Shown here in pieces: positions 11,444-24,627 of a stretch of DNA of 64,000 bases. The DNA comes from Agaricus subrufescens. Taxonomy: Eukaryota; Basidiomycota; Agaricomycetes; Agaricales; Agaricaceae. The notes under the pieces are model-generated. The model had not been told where the DNA came from and did not search any database. It saw only the letters and a list, made by a program, of their open reading frames with translations. Every line of letters starts with the position of its first letter. The first letter of the stretch is position 1. A program made the position numbers and the translations under genes. Location: NCBI GenBank assembly GCA_029945375.1, contig CM057061.1, forward strand, positions 2,790,001-2,854,000. Direction: 5' to 3'.

Positions 11444-14186
11444 ATCCCAGACCCCACCTGATTTAAACTTTAATATCCCTTCACATTCTGACATTTTCTA
11501 CCATGGAGTTTCGGTTCTATTCCAATATTGTGTTGTCAATTGCACTTTATCTATTTCGTACATTTTCTCGTGTGTGCATATCTTGTGTTATCTGTATCTG
11601 CAACCGTAGCTATTTTGTATTACTCTAGATTATTGTTACCATTTTAGCCGTAATTCTTAGTTATCTCCCACATGTATGGCCTTCCCTGTTAAGTTACTTT
11701 CGTCAAACACTATTCTTAATAAGCACCTCCTGACCATACTATACTTGTTCCGGAAGAAGTGAACCATGCTAAGGGATAGACCTTGCTGCATTCTTTTCAT
11801 ATCCTTCAGTGTTGAGCTCTGTTTCCGTGCTGTCAAGTATCCGAGGACGTAAAAAAATTGTGTATGAGCTATCATCTCATCTTACATCTTCATCACAACG
11901 CGGCTTCAATGCAGTGTACCCTGAAATGTCTAGTACACAAGGATATAAAGTCCCTCGACCCTGTTAAGCGGTCTTTGAGTGCTGATCTATAAAGACAATA
12001 GTTGCGACATAAGAATCGGGGCTGTCGTATGTGAATTAGAACACTGTCCAGAGCGGGGCAGTTGCGAATTTATATATTGGGTTAAATCTTTCATAGCAGG
12101 ACATACCTACCACGTTGTGAGCTCAATGAGCACGAATTTGGTGGCATAAATTGTAAAATGGAATCCAAATATAGTTCAATCTCTTAGAAGGTACGCTATC
12201 TGGATGATGGTACGTGATAGCATAGAAACTCCTTGCCCTTGTGCCCTACGGAGCGTATGATGTAGTGCCTTTGTTTAACACATGTAATTCAAAACGGAAA
12301 CATGTCACCTATGACTCCGTAAATGATCGATTCCAAGGCAGTTCACTCTCACCAAACGCGATGAGCACATGCTACACAACTATAAATTCATTTTCAAATC
12401 TTATCAATCTTGATTCCGAGTGACGAAACATACGCGGAAATTGTCCTGAGTAATTGTTCATTGGTCTATTCTTGTCATTAGTTGGTCATATCTGATCTAG
12501 GCTAAGGCTGGACTCGTCCTTCCTATGGGACATCATCTTTGAGGTTTTGAATTACTTGCATGTCTGTCCGGAATCAGAGCGCTGTATCGTTGCTTCCGAA
12601 GATCAAGAAATGTATTTACAGCCAAACAGACTCGGGGAACCAGCAGGATGTTGAGCTAGTGAAAAGAAACGAGTCATACATGCATGAATTCATGATTTAA
12701 AATACATCTTACAAAGAATAAGTATACTAATAGCCGGGTTTAGGATGTTCCCGCATCGGGCCCTTTTTGTTACTACAATGATTTTAAAGGCCGTGTTTCG
12801 ACTAACAACTATCGGGACGCCCAGGCCGAGGATCAAGGACGGAATAGTTCCGACCGGTACGCAGAATGGTGTTTCCAGTGACCGGACATCTAACAGTTAG
12901 CAGAGAGCATAATAAAACATTATGAGCCGATTTGGGATTCAATTTACTCGGAAAGTATGTGTCCTTGGGGTGATTCATTTTGATCCACCGAGACACCCTT
13001 CACGCGTTGTCCCTTGCCAAATCTGTCATATTTCAATTTGATTTTAACACACATTTGTATGTGCCAGATGCCAGGCCCCAAATACCGTGCCCTGAAAATG
13101 GTATGCCAGGTTAGCTACGCAGATTCTGAAAAATCGATCTCTCATGGGGGAGAGTCGGAGATAGTTGGGTTATTTTCAGCGTGAGTCAAGTTTTCTTGCG
13201 GACCGGCGGTTTGGTAAGACGGGGAAAGAAGTCAGTTTTTGGGAAGTCTTTTTTTGGATAAGTGATGGATCAATGACCGTTGAATTGGGCGCTTGATCCC
13301 CCCCCCTTCCGAAGTTACTTGGCCCATTTTAACTACAAAGTTTCCATGAATACGCTGAATGCGTATGACTCATAATAGTCCAACAATAGGTAGAACTCTA
13401 AGTTTAGCCTCTAGAGATCTAAATACCACATTCAGACGCTGTAACTCCCTTACAAATGTGAGTAAATACCGAGAATGATAATGTATATGTGTAGGTAAAT
13501 ATATACGCCCGAGGACTATGTCTGTCGTCCATTGACAACTGTCAGTTACATTGTGGTCTATTTATCTTGTCAACTACGAATGATAGTGGTAAATACGCGC
13601 ATTAACAGCATATCACTATCCTAGGCGACAAATCTTGATATCAATAACTTACAGGGCTACAAGGGACACTGTATCTGAAAAGTATCATCGATCTGAACAT
13701 GCTAATAAGTCAGCTGTACAGCCGTGACCTTGAGTACTATAGGGGTTCCCTAGGATGTTTTACAGTACTATGCACAGCTTACTAGCTTCGATTACTTTTG
13801 CTTGTGTTCGGTAAAGTCGGAGATCCACAAAGTTACTGGACCTACATGTATTCGTCCGACTAACTCAATGTAATCAGATAAACCGATCAACACTCTTCAT
13901 CAATTGATAAAAATTCACAGCGACTTAGCAGTACTGCGCGGGACCGTTCTCGGGTATGCCGGCCGTTGGTGCGTAGTATTCTGATACAACACCGACGAGC
14001 AATTCATCAAATCCGCCTACCCTAGGACGAAACACTTCAAGAATAATAGTAGACTGGCTGTACTGAGAACTCCATCAATAATTACCAGTGACACTGATAA
14101 TCATCTCAGCGGCCGGAACCGGGATCGGAACGGGGATGACAGATTAGTTACAAAATTAGAATACACCGCCGGACACGGGTAGCACA
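11444..14186. other. Gene-poor intergenic region
   Basis: No convincing gene. Open frames are short, lack domains and do not extend by splicing. A C-run near 13299 and scattered short AT-rich stretches are the only low-complexity sequence. Confidence 0.5.
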
Positions 14187-15435
14187 ATGTCTTCTTGCGA
14201 CTTTGGTGAGGTGACGCTATTGGAGAAGCTCAAGATTGTTGTTGTCTTCTGCTGCTGGCGTAAGTGACTCCTTATGTCGTCCTCTACAACTGACCACATG
14301 TCAACTTCCATACAGCCGTGGCTGTCGTCACCCGGCTCCTGCTCTTGCCCTTCCGAAGTCATGACCGACATAGATCTCTGCGCCGCGTCCTCAGCGACGA
14401 GTCATTTCGCTTTATTAGCTCTTGGCTTCGAATCAACCAGTTACAATACCTCACGGTCTCTACAATCTCAGTGTACCTGGAGTGGGTGCAAAAGTATAAT
14501 GAGAAGACTCTCATTGATTACCTTGACGACGATGCAAATCTTCTATGGTTTAACGAACGTGGAACAACAGGCAAAGTGGTTTTTTATCTCCATGGTAAAT
14601 CAAAACACGTGAATGACGAAATCCAGATGTGGTATTGACGTTGAGATTAGGCGGAACTTATCAATTGCCCATGCAAAAATTTGCTCCTGACTACTGGGTA
14701 TCTGTTCTAGACGAGTTGAGGAAAGACATTGGAGAGGAATTTGATTTCGTAGCTCTCGCCTATAGTAAGTGACTAGCTTTATTGTGTAATGAATTTTCGC
14801 TGACGCCAGGCGGGGTTGTAGCGCTCTACCCCTCAGCTTCCTTTCCAACTCAACTACGTCAAGCAGTCAATGGCCTTAACTATCTTATCAACACCACAGG
14901 TGTTAGTCCCGAAGATATTCATTTGGTTGGTGATTCGGCAGGTGGAGGCCTCATACTCCAAGTTATATCCCACATCCTTCATCCATACCAGGATGTACCC
15001 CATGTACACCTGTCTTCACCTCTGGCCGGCGCATTCCTAATGTCTCCTTGGGTATCACTTACGACGAGGACCCTCTCATATGTTGCCAACAGCACTAGCG
15101 ACGTCCATTCTGCTGAATGCTGGGCATATCTAGCGAGCGATATTCTCAAAAATCTTCCTGAGGAAGGTAGGCCTTACCTAGAAGCTGTGAAGGCGCCAGA
15201 GGATTGGTGGAAGGGTATCAATAAAGTGGTGAAAAAAATCACTATCCTGACGGGCGCCATGGAATGTATGCGAGATGACAATATGAGTCTCGCTACGCAG
15301 CTGGAACGCCATCTCAAGGATGTAACGTTGTTTGTTCAAGTGGATGGTGTACATACAGAGCCTTATCTCGCTAAGATGGCAGGAGAAGAGGACGAGCCAG
15401 AGGTATATGACCTTTTGTTTAAACATTTCTCATGA
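14187..15435 (+). CDS. Membrane-anchored alpha/beta hydrolase fold-3 esterase (HSL-like)
   Basis: Exons 14187-14259, 14316-14594, 14651-14764 and 14810-15435 give 363 aa. An N-terminal hydrophobic stretch (about residues 16-40, VVVFCCWPVAVVTRLLLLPF) suggests a signal anchor. The oxyanion loop HGG sits at about 117-119, joined across intron 2, and the nucleophile elbow GDSAGGG at about 197. An acidic residue in ECMRDDN and the His in VDGVHTEPYL complete a plausible catalytic triad. This matches fungal alpha/beta hydrolase-3 proteins that act on small esters or lactones. Substrate is unknown. The gene converges on the ricin-B lectin gene, with 139 bp between the stops. Confidence 0.85.
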
Positions 15436-15574
15436 TAGAATCGTACGCTATTTGTGTTTAGTCTATAAACTAACCGGTGACGGCGAATTACAGACTTTGA
15501 TAATATGGATATCTAATAGACATGGTTCTCCCAGACAGATGAGTCAATCTTTTAGACCGATTTCTTCATTCATT

Positions 15575-16197
15575 TTAGTTTGTCCAGACCTGGTTCGTGT
15601 TTCCAGGTGTACATTCCCAGACTTGAAGAACATTTGTGTTGGTGGTGTCACCATTGGTCAAGTCGAGACAAAGGTCTAATAATCTTAATTGAGATCCATC
15701 GCGGGAGGCCTTTTCATACTCATACCTGTGTTGGCAAGAGAAACGAGACCGTTTGTGCCGAAGACCCATTGCTGTTGTGGAAGACCCTCAAAACATTCCC
15801 AGACTTTCATAGCAGTCCCGAGGGCTGGGGCTGGACATTTATGAGGTTAGTTACTATCCGAAGTCGATGTATCAATCGGCTCTTTATGAGCTTGGACTCA
15901 CAGGTTCCCGCATCAACACAGAAGTTTGAGTTGGCTAGACGGATAGTGGTGGAACCCAAGTTTACTTGCCATAGCTGAGCGGCTGTGCCATTACAATCAT
16001 ATCTGTGGACGGAGCACTTTTCAGCTACTCTGCCAACATTTGTGTGTTTATGATACTTACATCTGGACTTCGGTGCCGTTCGCTTGAACATCACCACGAA
16101 CCTCAACACATTTGTTGGAAGCAATAGAGGGGCGTAAAACGGTCTGTCCGACGACAGAAGTGGCGAAAGCGAGGGCAGAAACGGAAGTAATCTTCAT
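15575..16197 (-). CDS. Small secreted ricin-B (beta-trefoil) lectin
   Basis: Exons 16197-16061, 16002-15902, 15830-15726 and 15675-15575 give 147 aa. The start, MKITSVSALAFATSVVGQ, is a signal peptide. The rest is a single beta-trefoil with the ricin-B repeats visible as three QxW-type motifs: AQLWQ, QQQWVF and NQVWTN. It contains several Cys and the sugar-site style sequences FCVDAG and CLDLTNG. Proteins of this kind bind galactosyl or GalNAc glycans outside the cell; in mushrooms they often act in defence or recognition. Introns are phase 2, 1, 1. The acceptor of the last intron is the TAG at 15676-15678; the upstream AAG would bring a stop. Confidence 0.87.
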
Positions 16198-19100
16198 CGT
16201 GTATATCCAAATACTAGTAGGTGAAGGAAGTCCAGGCGAGGGTTCAGTTATTATTTTTCTCTTGTTTTAACGTCCCTTTTGTACTGCATGCTTTGTTCTT
16301 GCTCAGGACTGGGATTGAAGAACTAGGGCTTGAATTCGGATGAGAACCGAAAAAGTCAAGGGCAGATGTTGTGGCGTTCTTTACTTTCGAAAAGAAATTC
16401 ATTACTGGAATATCATAAGGCCCACGAGGCACTAGCCTCAATGAGGGAAATAACCAAAGTAATCGCTTCAGGAGGCACCATGCTGGCACCATGTAAATAT
16501 TGCCGAGGACGGTAAGTGTCATACATAAATGCATTACTCCTTTTTATTGCGATCATTGGGAATATTGTCAATTCGATTCGTCGATCAAAGGATCGCATAT
16601 GTGGAAATGATGTTAAGTCATACAGGCTCAGAGCTGTGTACTGGTACTCGGAAACGCTAAAAGTCACTACTACTATCCACATCGCCAAGTTGAGGTGAGT
16701 CGGGCCCTTTGCTCAAAGAGGCCGCATTAAGGAGAAAGTGCGTTTGAACCATCTGAGTAGTCCGAGTCGGATGTAGGCGCTCGTGCCCCTAACCGGCGGC
16801 AAGCTGACACACCTATAGCTGGGAGTTTCGCGTTCAGGGGTGGCAGAGCATGATGATAGAAATGCCGAATGAAACGAGCGTGAAACTGATGACATTATTC
16901 CGGTTTTTTCACAGCCTTTCATGCACATGAACTACCACCCCTAAAGCGAGCTGAATTTGAAACCTTGAATGCACTTTGACCGGTAGTTGTGAGAATATGG
17001 TTTATTTGATTCAGTACCCATAATGTACCATGAAGTCAGAACAATACAACTGACTTTACTTTGTGGAAATTTCATGGTCTTGAGCACTTGTGATCCGGCC
17101 GGCCAGACAAGGCAATCGTAAATTGGGATACAATCGCAAATGTACTCCAGAATCTGGAAAAAGGGACCATGCTTGGAGGAATTTCAGGATAAAATTTAAG
17201 CCTAGGTCTAAATCACAAACCGCTAAATTGGTTATTACGCAATTCGGCCCGGTGTTTTGAACATCGCTCTCGAAGTACTTCACAAGAAGCATGCGCACTG
17301 ACATACATGTCTGCGCAATAGCGGAAATTCATCTCCGATGACACGGACAGTCAACCATACCGCTGCTGTACATGAACATTTATACGATTAGGGAACTCTC
17401 CGTTGACGTTCCACTGGCAGGCCTATTTATAGAATGACTACTATCTGACCTAGATCTTCCGCAATTGGTGGCGTCGAGGCTCATATTAGGCTTTGAATGC
17501 AGTGAAAATTCATAAAGAGCATGATTGAATAACTAGACTTTGACCTGCTAACTCTCCCCGAGTTTTCATTGGTGACCCGCCTGAGTGTTAGGAAGGAGAT
17601 AACAGAGGCTGGCGTCTTCCTGATAAAGCTTAATTTAGCGTAGAACAGCATTTGTTCAGCAAGATTTCCCCGTCGGCTGATGTGTGCGATAGAAATCTTA
17701 AAACGATCCTTCAAGATCACGTTTTACTTATCCGAGTCAATGCAATGAGGTATAAACGAGATAGATAACAGTTCCATTGCCAGAAGAAAGGTTCTCGCCT
17801 GCATTACATCAAATGATGGTTTACTTACTATAAACAAAACAAGCAGAGAAAGCACACACTAGGCTATGCTAGATTGACAGTAGGTCAAAGCGATCAGTGA
17901 GCGCTGCCGAAATTGCCTGTATCCTTGCTGAAAGGTGCCAGAAAAGGGTGGTTAGATCAACCTAACTCAGCACCAGTACAGCTGCTAAGTCAAAGTATTA
18001 GTACTGAAGCGGAGATCCACTGATACGCTAGCTTGCCAGGGATAGCAACATTTTGAATGAACAAGACTTCCGGGAAAGACCAATGGCGGAGAGTGCTCAT
18101 CATTTGATTGGTAAGTGGGATCATTGATGGGTTGTCCGATGGGACGGCGCTTTAAAGACTAATTGGGAAATTGGGTGGCAGGCGTGCAACGCCACCGTGC
18201 ATACTGTCCAACCCTACCCGCAACGCACCGAGAATCGCCGAAGACATATCATAAACGCTCAACTTTCTAGCCTCCTTTCAAAATCTTTAATCCGGGATGT
18301 GTCAGGATTACACGGCAGGTATCGGCGAGGCTGATCAATCCTTATAGCAACACTTGACTACTCAATTGACTCGGGCTGCCGATCCTGTAAATTTTCATTC
18401 AACCACGGTGCACGCCTGTTTCTCGGAGTTGTAACGCGATCCCCACCGGGATTCCGTGTCCACGGGGTGTTACGAACCTCGCCACGGGTTTTTTTGTGTG
18501 TCCCTGTTGCCCTTACTACTGCTCTCTCGCTTTTTTTTTTTTGTTCGCTTGGTGAGATTTTACGTTTCTGTGCTCCTATTGAAAACGCGCGATACCCACG
18601 TTCTGTAATCTAAGCGTGAGTTTGGGAGCCATTGAGTGGGGTTGTCAAGTACGTATTAGACATGTCGTGAGTTTATGAAATTATTTATAATACCCCCGAG
18701 AACCCCGTTGTCATGATAAGATCCCACAAAGAAAAAAAAAAACAACAACGCGGAAAACATGTCCATGGACCATGATACATCTACATTCCGCATTCATCGC
18801 TCGACCCTGATTTTCTCAGGTGGTTGATAGTTCCGAACGCTCGAGCGAATAGCGCCTACCTTTTTTTTGTTTGATGGGATGAAGTTCGTGCCGAATTAAT
18901 CATTTCATTCATGCTCCCTGCTGACTGTCGTATGTGTACTGCATCATAGTATAACATGCTGCATAAGCATTGGGATCGTCATTCATGGGGCTTTACCGAT
19001 GACTTGTTTAATATGAGCGGAGATAGATGTTGCGTTGCATGGGTTCGCGGAGATACCGAGCTTGGCAAATCAGACAGCGTCCAGTCGAGTGGTCATAAAC

Positions 19101-21956
19101 TTTACTTTGATCAAGTGCTAAGAATATTCATGTCTATTAAATACTTGATTTACATGTATAGGGTGATGTTTCTGTTTCAACAACTTGACTTTGTGCCTCC
19201 GGAGAGGTTAGACTCGAGCTTACGAAGCTGGGTTAATATTGACACAGGACCCAGGTGCAATTAGGCTGATTCTAAGGGACTTGGAGAGTTAATGTTCCGG
19301 GATTAGTTAATGTACGTTTGACTATATCCGGTTCTTGTCTGATCTTGTTCAATGGTGGCTGCAAAACTGGTTGGAAGTGGCAGAACGTCATATGATTTTT
19401 CTAGTGACGATAAGATTGGAGTTTTGATTTTGTGTAATCTATTGTTTTTGCTTCTGGTGGCGATGAAGATAATCAATATTGTAGGAAGATGGATTCCAAA
19501 GCCTCGTTGTGAATCACACGATAGATAACCTTATCTATATTAGTAGATAGAAGACAAGTTTGAGTCTATGCGTGGTTCAAGACAATTCAACGAAGGTTGA
19601 TCATGATCTAGAAAAGTCCGGAATAAAAGCGAATATCATTCCTTATGGTTAGTATATAGTGGAGCATTGACGACAAAAAGCATTTTGGGGTTTGTATCTT
19701 GACGGCTGCAGGCGATAATCCCTGAAAAAATTCGGGTGGTATGTATGATGTCTCACGTGTGAGACCGCGTCGGACTAATGGTTTCTCGTGGCGAAAATCA
19801 TTACCTCCTTCAGATTAAGCAACATTTCGTCGGCTGCTTCCTATGGGCGCTGGGAATCCGCCGATTTTTGGTTATCTTCTTTGATAAAGGGGCTTCTAGA
19901 CTGGTTTTTTAACTCCAAGAAGTTGAAGTCTTGGTGAGTTCTAAGAATAGAACGGAAGCAAAGGATCTAAATTTTTTGTTCTTTTAATTAGCATCAATAG
20001 AGGTTATGATGATAAGATGAGAATACTGTTGGTGTGGATCCCGACGGGTTATTTTATTTTGCGCCCATTAATACAGGGAAGCAGCTTTTGTGTTATTTGG
20101 CCTGCGACCAATGCGGACATTGGCGGACTTGGGGTGAACTGTGCGTGCGGAGAAAGAGAGTATGAGGCTACTCTTTTGTGTGCCTCGGAGACGGTTGCGG
20201 CGTTGAGCGCATTTCGCTCCGGTAAAATGCGTGGGGAGTGTGGGAGACGGGGCGTATGTGTCAGTTGCGCAACTTAGGTTTGATTGTATTGATGCCGATG
20301 ATGAGTTGCTAGTCGGAGTGATAGAAGTGCGATGATACGGTAACTCTGGGAAGTCTCAACACTGTTTCGAATGGCTGGAAAAGAGTCGATAAGATCAAAG
20401 ACAAGCGTTTGGGATGCGGTCTATCAGGTTTTGGTGGAGATATCTCTGATGATACGTGGCGGCCAACGGGCGGACAAGCCGACTAGCGCTGGAGAGCTTC
20501 AGGTAAGCGTACGTAAAAGAAAGAAAAGAATGAGGCGTTATGACGGATGAATGGTCCATGGACAACTTTACGTATAATCTCGGCGAGTGAGAAGGAATTG
20601 CAGGGTCGCAAACTTTGGTTGACTTGATGCTGCGTTGGCGTGTGATTGACCGGTGATGATATCACGAGTATCTGTGGGAGATATGATAGGAGGAATGATG
20701 CATATGGTTGGATATGTCTTATGAAAAATGGCTGGAGAAAGACAGAGGCGGTCCAGTTTACGGTGGGGAATCGCGGTGTCAGGGAAGGGCGAAAGCAAGG
20801 GGGATGGCTATCAGGCAGTCCCTTGAGCCAAGACGTATGTCCGGAGGTTCGGTTGTGAAACGAGGCTAGCTAGATTAGATCGGCCCATATCTACATCTCG
20901 TGATGGATTATTAGATACCTGATTCGCGTAAAATAATCACTGTCGTTTGAAAATTTTATTGATCAAGGAGGGCGTGAGAGAGTCAACAAGAAGATTAGTT
21001 AGGTTCGCGAGCGTGATGGGAGCCCGGCATTGTGGTCACACACAGGAGATGAGGCGCCATGTCCGGGAGCATTCGCCGTCGCCACAGACGGGGACTCGAC
21101 GAGCCTGGAGGCAGCGGACTCGCGTCGACAGCAGCGGAGATTCTCGCGCGCATGGACAGAGGGATCCGGTTTGCTTGGGTGCGCCTTGACAGTAGTGATG
21201 GACAAGCTGATCGGATCACCCTGGTCTGTGGTGATTGCAGAAAAGAACGCGGCTGGCCACTGTCATTTGTGATATTATTATTTTTCCCGCAACTGGGGGT
21301 AGGAACGCCATTCAGCAGTGCGCTGGGTGGGTGGCCTAGGAGGGGGACTGAGCAGGCTGAGAAAGGACAAGGGAGAAGCCCGAACAGGAGATCAGATTCA
21401 GCTCGTCAGGTTCGCCCAGATTAGATTCAGGTCGAGCGTAACGGGGTGAGGAAATTTTAGAGCAGGCCAGCCGTGGCCCGTGGGAACGGCACACCAAGCA
21501 CTGTCGCGGGCACCGCTGGCCCAGTGCCGCGCATGGACTGGGCGGCTGGGCCTCTGTGGGCTCCGGTACGCGCTCGGACAGCCTACCAAGGCTCCCCGCG
21601 CCAGCCGGTGGGCGAGAAACGCATGGGCGCCGGCGATTTGGGCTCCGCCGGTCGGAGTCCGAAATGTTATCTATTGGAAACTGGATAAATGTGATTGGCC
21701 CGGGGATGTTATCAGCCATTTATCTTGCTTCCCCACCACCTTCCCCGCTTTCCCTTTGACCACGACGCCGCCGCCGTCGACGCCCCCACCCCCTCCACCC
21801 CCCGCCCCCCGCTGCCCCGCCTCTATTTCTTCTGGTGCGCATAGATCCACGTCTCCACCCGCCCTGCTCACGCTTCCTTGCAGCGACTGACTAATCTAGC
21901 CTCGCGGCTCTTTCGTGTAATACAGCTGCCTTCTCAAACGCCTCGCTCCTCATAAA
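16198..21956. other. Long region without convincing genes, upstream of the GATA factor
   Basis: Nearly 5.8 kb with no domain-bearing frame on either strand. Frames at 16244-16534 (-), 18956-19264 (+), 20017-20277 (+) and 21059-21424 (+) have no family resemblance or splice partners. Composition changes along it: homopolymer T and A tracts near 18530 and 18735, then GC-rich sequence at 21.0-21.7 kb. The distal part may be regulatory DNA of the GATA factor or may hold an unrecognised non-coding transcript. Confidence 0.45.
21700..21956 (+). promoter_or_regulatory. Proximal CT-rich promoter / leader of the GATA factor
   Basis: Long pyrimidine-rich runs with CCACCCCC and CCCGCCCC blocks directly precede the ATG at 21957. 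CT-rich leaders are common in highly or constitutively transcribed basidiomycete genes. No clear TATA box is present. Confidence 0.4.
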
Positions 21957-24627
21957 ATGTCTCCTGTCGTGCTCGAGACTCCCGTAATCAACATGCCCAA
22001 CGCCTCCATTGGCTCCGTGGCACGCATACAACAGTTTCCGAGTGCACAGCCGGAACAGCCCTCGAATCCCCCCCCAGAGACGCGTCAAGGTTTGTCATTT
22101 CATCCGTGCTCACCTCGTATGCATCTCATCTCTCTCTATAGCCAATTCCGACGAAACGAACGCCTCTTCTACCGCTAATGTCCTAGCACCAGGTCGCTCA
22201 CCCTGCATGAACTGTGGCACGACTGCGACCCCTCTATGGAGGCGTGATGCAGATGGCAATCCCGTCTGCAATGCCTGTGGTGAGTTTTTCTTACCCAGCT
22301 TCTCCTTGTTTCATCCTTTCCTCCGGTCCCTGCTCAAAGGGCCGTATCAATCTCAACCACGTCATACACGTGGCCACAGAATGCCTAGACTGCGCATACA
22401 CCGATCCGCTGCTTGCTCGCTTCTAATCTTCCCCAATCATAAATTCGCGTTTGTGTTTCGTCTTCACCACGATTGTCGTGCACATCTTCATCTCTTGTGC
22501 TTTCCATGCCTATGGCTCGGCACACACCGTCGCCATGCGACTTCTGGATGGCATCGGCTCACAACCAACCTGCCATATCAGTAATTCATTGGCGTTATCA
22601 GTGCGCCTGGTATAATCATCTTGTCTCCTATGGAACTTGATCGGATTGTTGGGTTTCAAGCTCACGCAGGCGGTTCTCCGTTACACGGTGCCCTACCCTC
22701 ACTACATACTTTTTTGGCCACCGCATAATTGCCCTACAAAGCTCTCTTTCGTCTATCTATTAGGCATTTTGCGAGCATGGACGGGAAGGACTCACCTGGC
22801 AGTCGCCTCCCCAATTCTCCCGGGTTTTCTCCCCGTTCACATCCTTCTCACCCTCCTCCAAGATCTATATTTCCGTCCCGAACAGTTGACTTACCTGATT
22901 ATTATCCCCATCCAGGTCTCTATCAGAAAACCCGGCACACAAACCGACCTGTGAACCTCGGTCGCACTTCGCCACCTACTAATGCGCCTGCCTCCCCATC
23001 TCTGAACGGCACGGGTCCACCACCTGCAGCGACCAGCACATCTACATCTCCCAATGCAAAAGGCAATAAGCCCGGATCGTCGTCAAATTCAAACCTGCCC
23101 AAGCTCAGTGGCACCTGCCCTGGTGATGGTCGTTGCGACGGGACCGGTGGCACGTCTGCATGCTCGGGTTGTCCAACCTACAACAATGCGCTTGCTGCTG
23201 GCAGACTGGGTGTCGAGGCAACGGCTGGCTCTACTGAGGCTACTCCTGATGCGACATCTTCAAAGCCAGCCCCTGAGGCGGCTTCTCCTACCGCGAACGA
23301 GCCTGAGGCGAGTACCACCACAAGTACTGCAAAGCGTGCTCGGGCTGCCGTAAGTGCGCTGAGCTGTGCCAACTGTGGTACAAGTACAACACCGCTGTGG
23401 CGAAGGGATGATGTAGGCAACAATATCTGTAATGCGTGTGGTGAGTCCACTCCGTTCTTTTATTTCTATTTCTGGCACTTTGTGATCTCGCCAGTTGGAC
23501 CGCGTGCGAGAGATAGTCCCACGGAGGCTCCTTTTTATTCTGATGTCTCACGATTATCTCTGCTCACCTTCACTCTTATCTGATAATCAGGTCTCTACTT
23601 CAAGCTGCACGGCACTCATCGTCCTAACTCAATGAAGAAGACTGTAATAAAGCGGCGAAAGCGCGTTCCCGCTGCTGCAGGTGCAGCCAGTCCTAGTCCA
23701 TCTGCACGCATGACTGATCAGGCAGCAGCTGAGGCTCTCGTAGCCGTTGGTCGCTATGCTGCTGGAAATGGAGGTAATGGGGAAGAAAGCGACGGTGAAG
23801 CACAAGAACCCAAGAGAAAGCGTACACGCCGCACTCGAGCATCGCGTGTCGCGGAAAAGGAAGATGAAGATATACCAATGGAGGGAGACGAGGAGCAAAT
23901 CAGTGCTTCGAACCGCAAGAGAAACGGTTGGGACGGTCGGTCGGTCTCCCCTCAAAATCGCGCCCCTTCGAGGAGCGATTACATGAGCCGTGGTCCAAAT
24001 GCGGCGGGACCATTCGCTCCGACCGGTTCTCCTCATAGTGGTTTCGAAATCCCTCCTCTTGCCGTCCTTGGTAACTCTGCTGCCGCCGCCGCCCTGCTGA
24101 ATGCGCAATCGAGTTATATTCGCTCCGGATCGAACGCCCCCAGCCGCACCCACTCGCCTCTCGGCCATGGCAGCGCTAGTTATCCTCTACCACCTGGTCC
24201 TCAGTTCTATCCCCCTGATATGGGAATGATTAATTTCAGCTTGGCGGTCGGCAATCTTATGAGTATGGGTATACCGACAGTTGCGGACTTGGAACGCCAT
24301 TATATAGAACTTGGAGAGCAAAAACGAAGGATGGAGGAGCTGTTGGAACGCACTGATCGCGTTATGGCTGGTGTGAAGAGGGGACTTGATGAGATGCGCG
24401 GCGCAAGCGCTCAACAACAAGCACCACCTATGCCGCCCCCTGCTCAACCCGCAGCTCCACAAGATACTACTTCCCAGGCTCCGGAACCCGAAGCGGCTCG
24501 CGAAGAGGGACACTCACAAACCGACGCTCAACCTGCTCCCCAGCCGGAGCCCGAGGTGGCTTCCAGTGAACCCGAACGTACTCGCGAGAGCGTGTGGCCT
24601 GTCGTCGAAGAAACTTCTACTGACTAA
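21957..24627 (+). CDS. urbs1: Iron-responsive GATA repressor, Urbs1/Sre1/Fep1 type
   Basis: Exons 21957-22089, 22142-22279, 22916-23440 and 23591-24627 give 610 aa. Two GATA zinc fingers are present: [15 protein letters not shown]... at about 66-91 and [15 protein letters not shown]... at about 240-265. Each is split by an intron right after NACG and continues as [12 protein letters not shown] or [12 protein letters not shown]. Between them lies the Cys-rich signature [19 protein letters not shown] (C-x5-C-x8-C-x2-C, about 158-176), which in this family senses iron and defines siderophore/iron-uptake repressors. A basic [12 protein letters not shown] after finger 2 is a likely nuclear signal. 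The C-terminal half is Ala/Pro/Ser-rich with a predicted coiled coil ([20 protein letters not shown]). The protein should act in the nucleus on WGATAR sites. Intron 2 is unusually long (636 nt) and contains an in-frame ATG at 22777. Confidence 0.92.
23578..23586 (+). promoter_or_regulatory. Iron-GATA-type site ATCTGATAA at the end of intron 3
   Basis: ATCTGATAA matches the ATCWGATAA element known to bind Urbs1/Sre-class factors. It sits 4 nt before the 3' splice site of this gene's own third intron. It may simply serve splicing as branch-region sequence. Confidence 0.3.

Noticed and set aside
18956..19264. 102-codon plus-strand frame
   Set aside because: Isolated, no domain, no splice partners and unremarkable composition.
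21336..21890. Long frames on both strands in GC-rich DNA
   Set aside because: Low stop frequency from high GC content in the promoter region of the GATA gene; no protein-like features.
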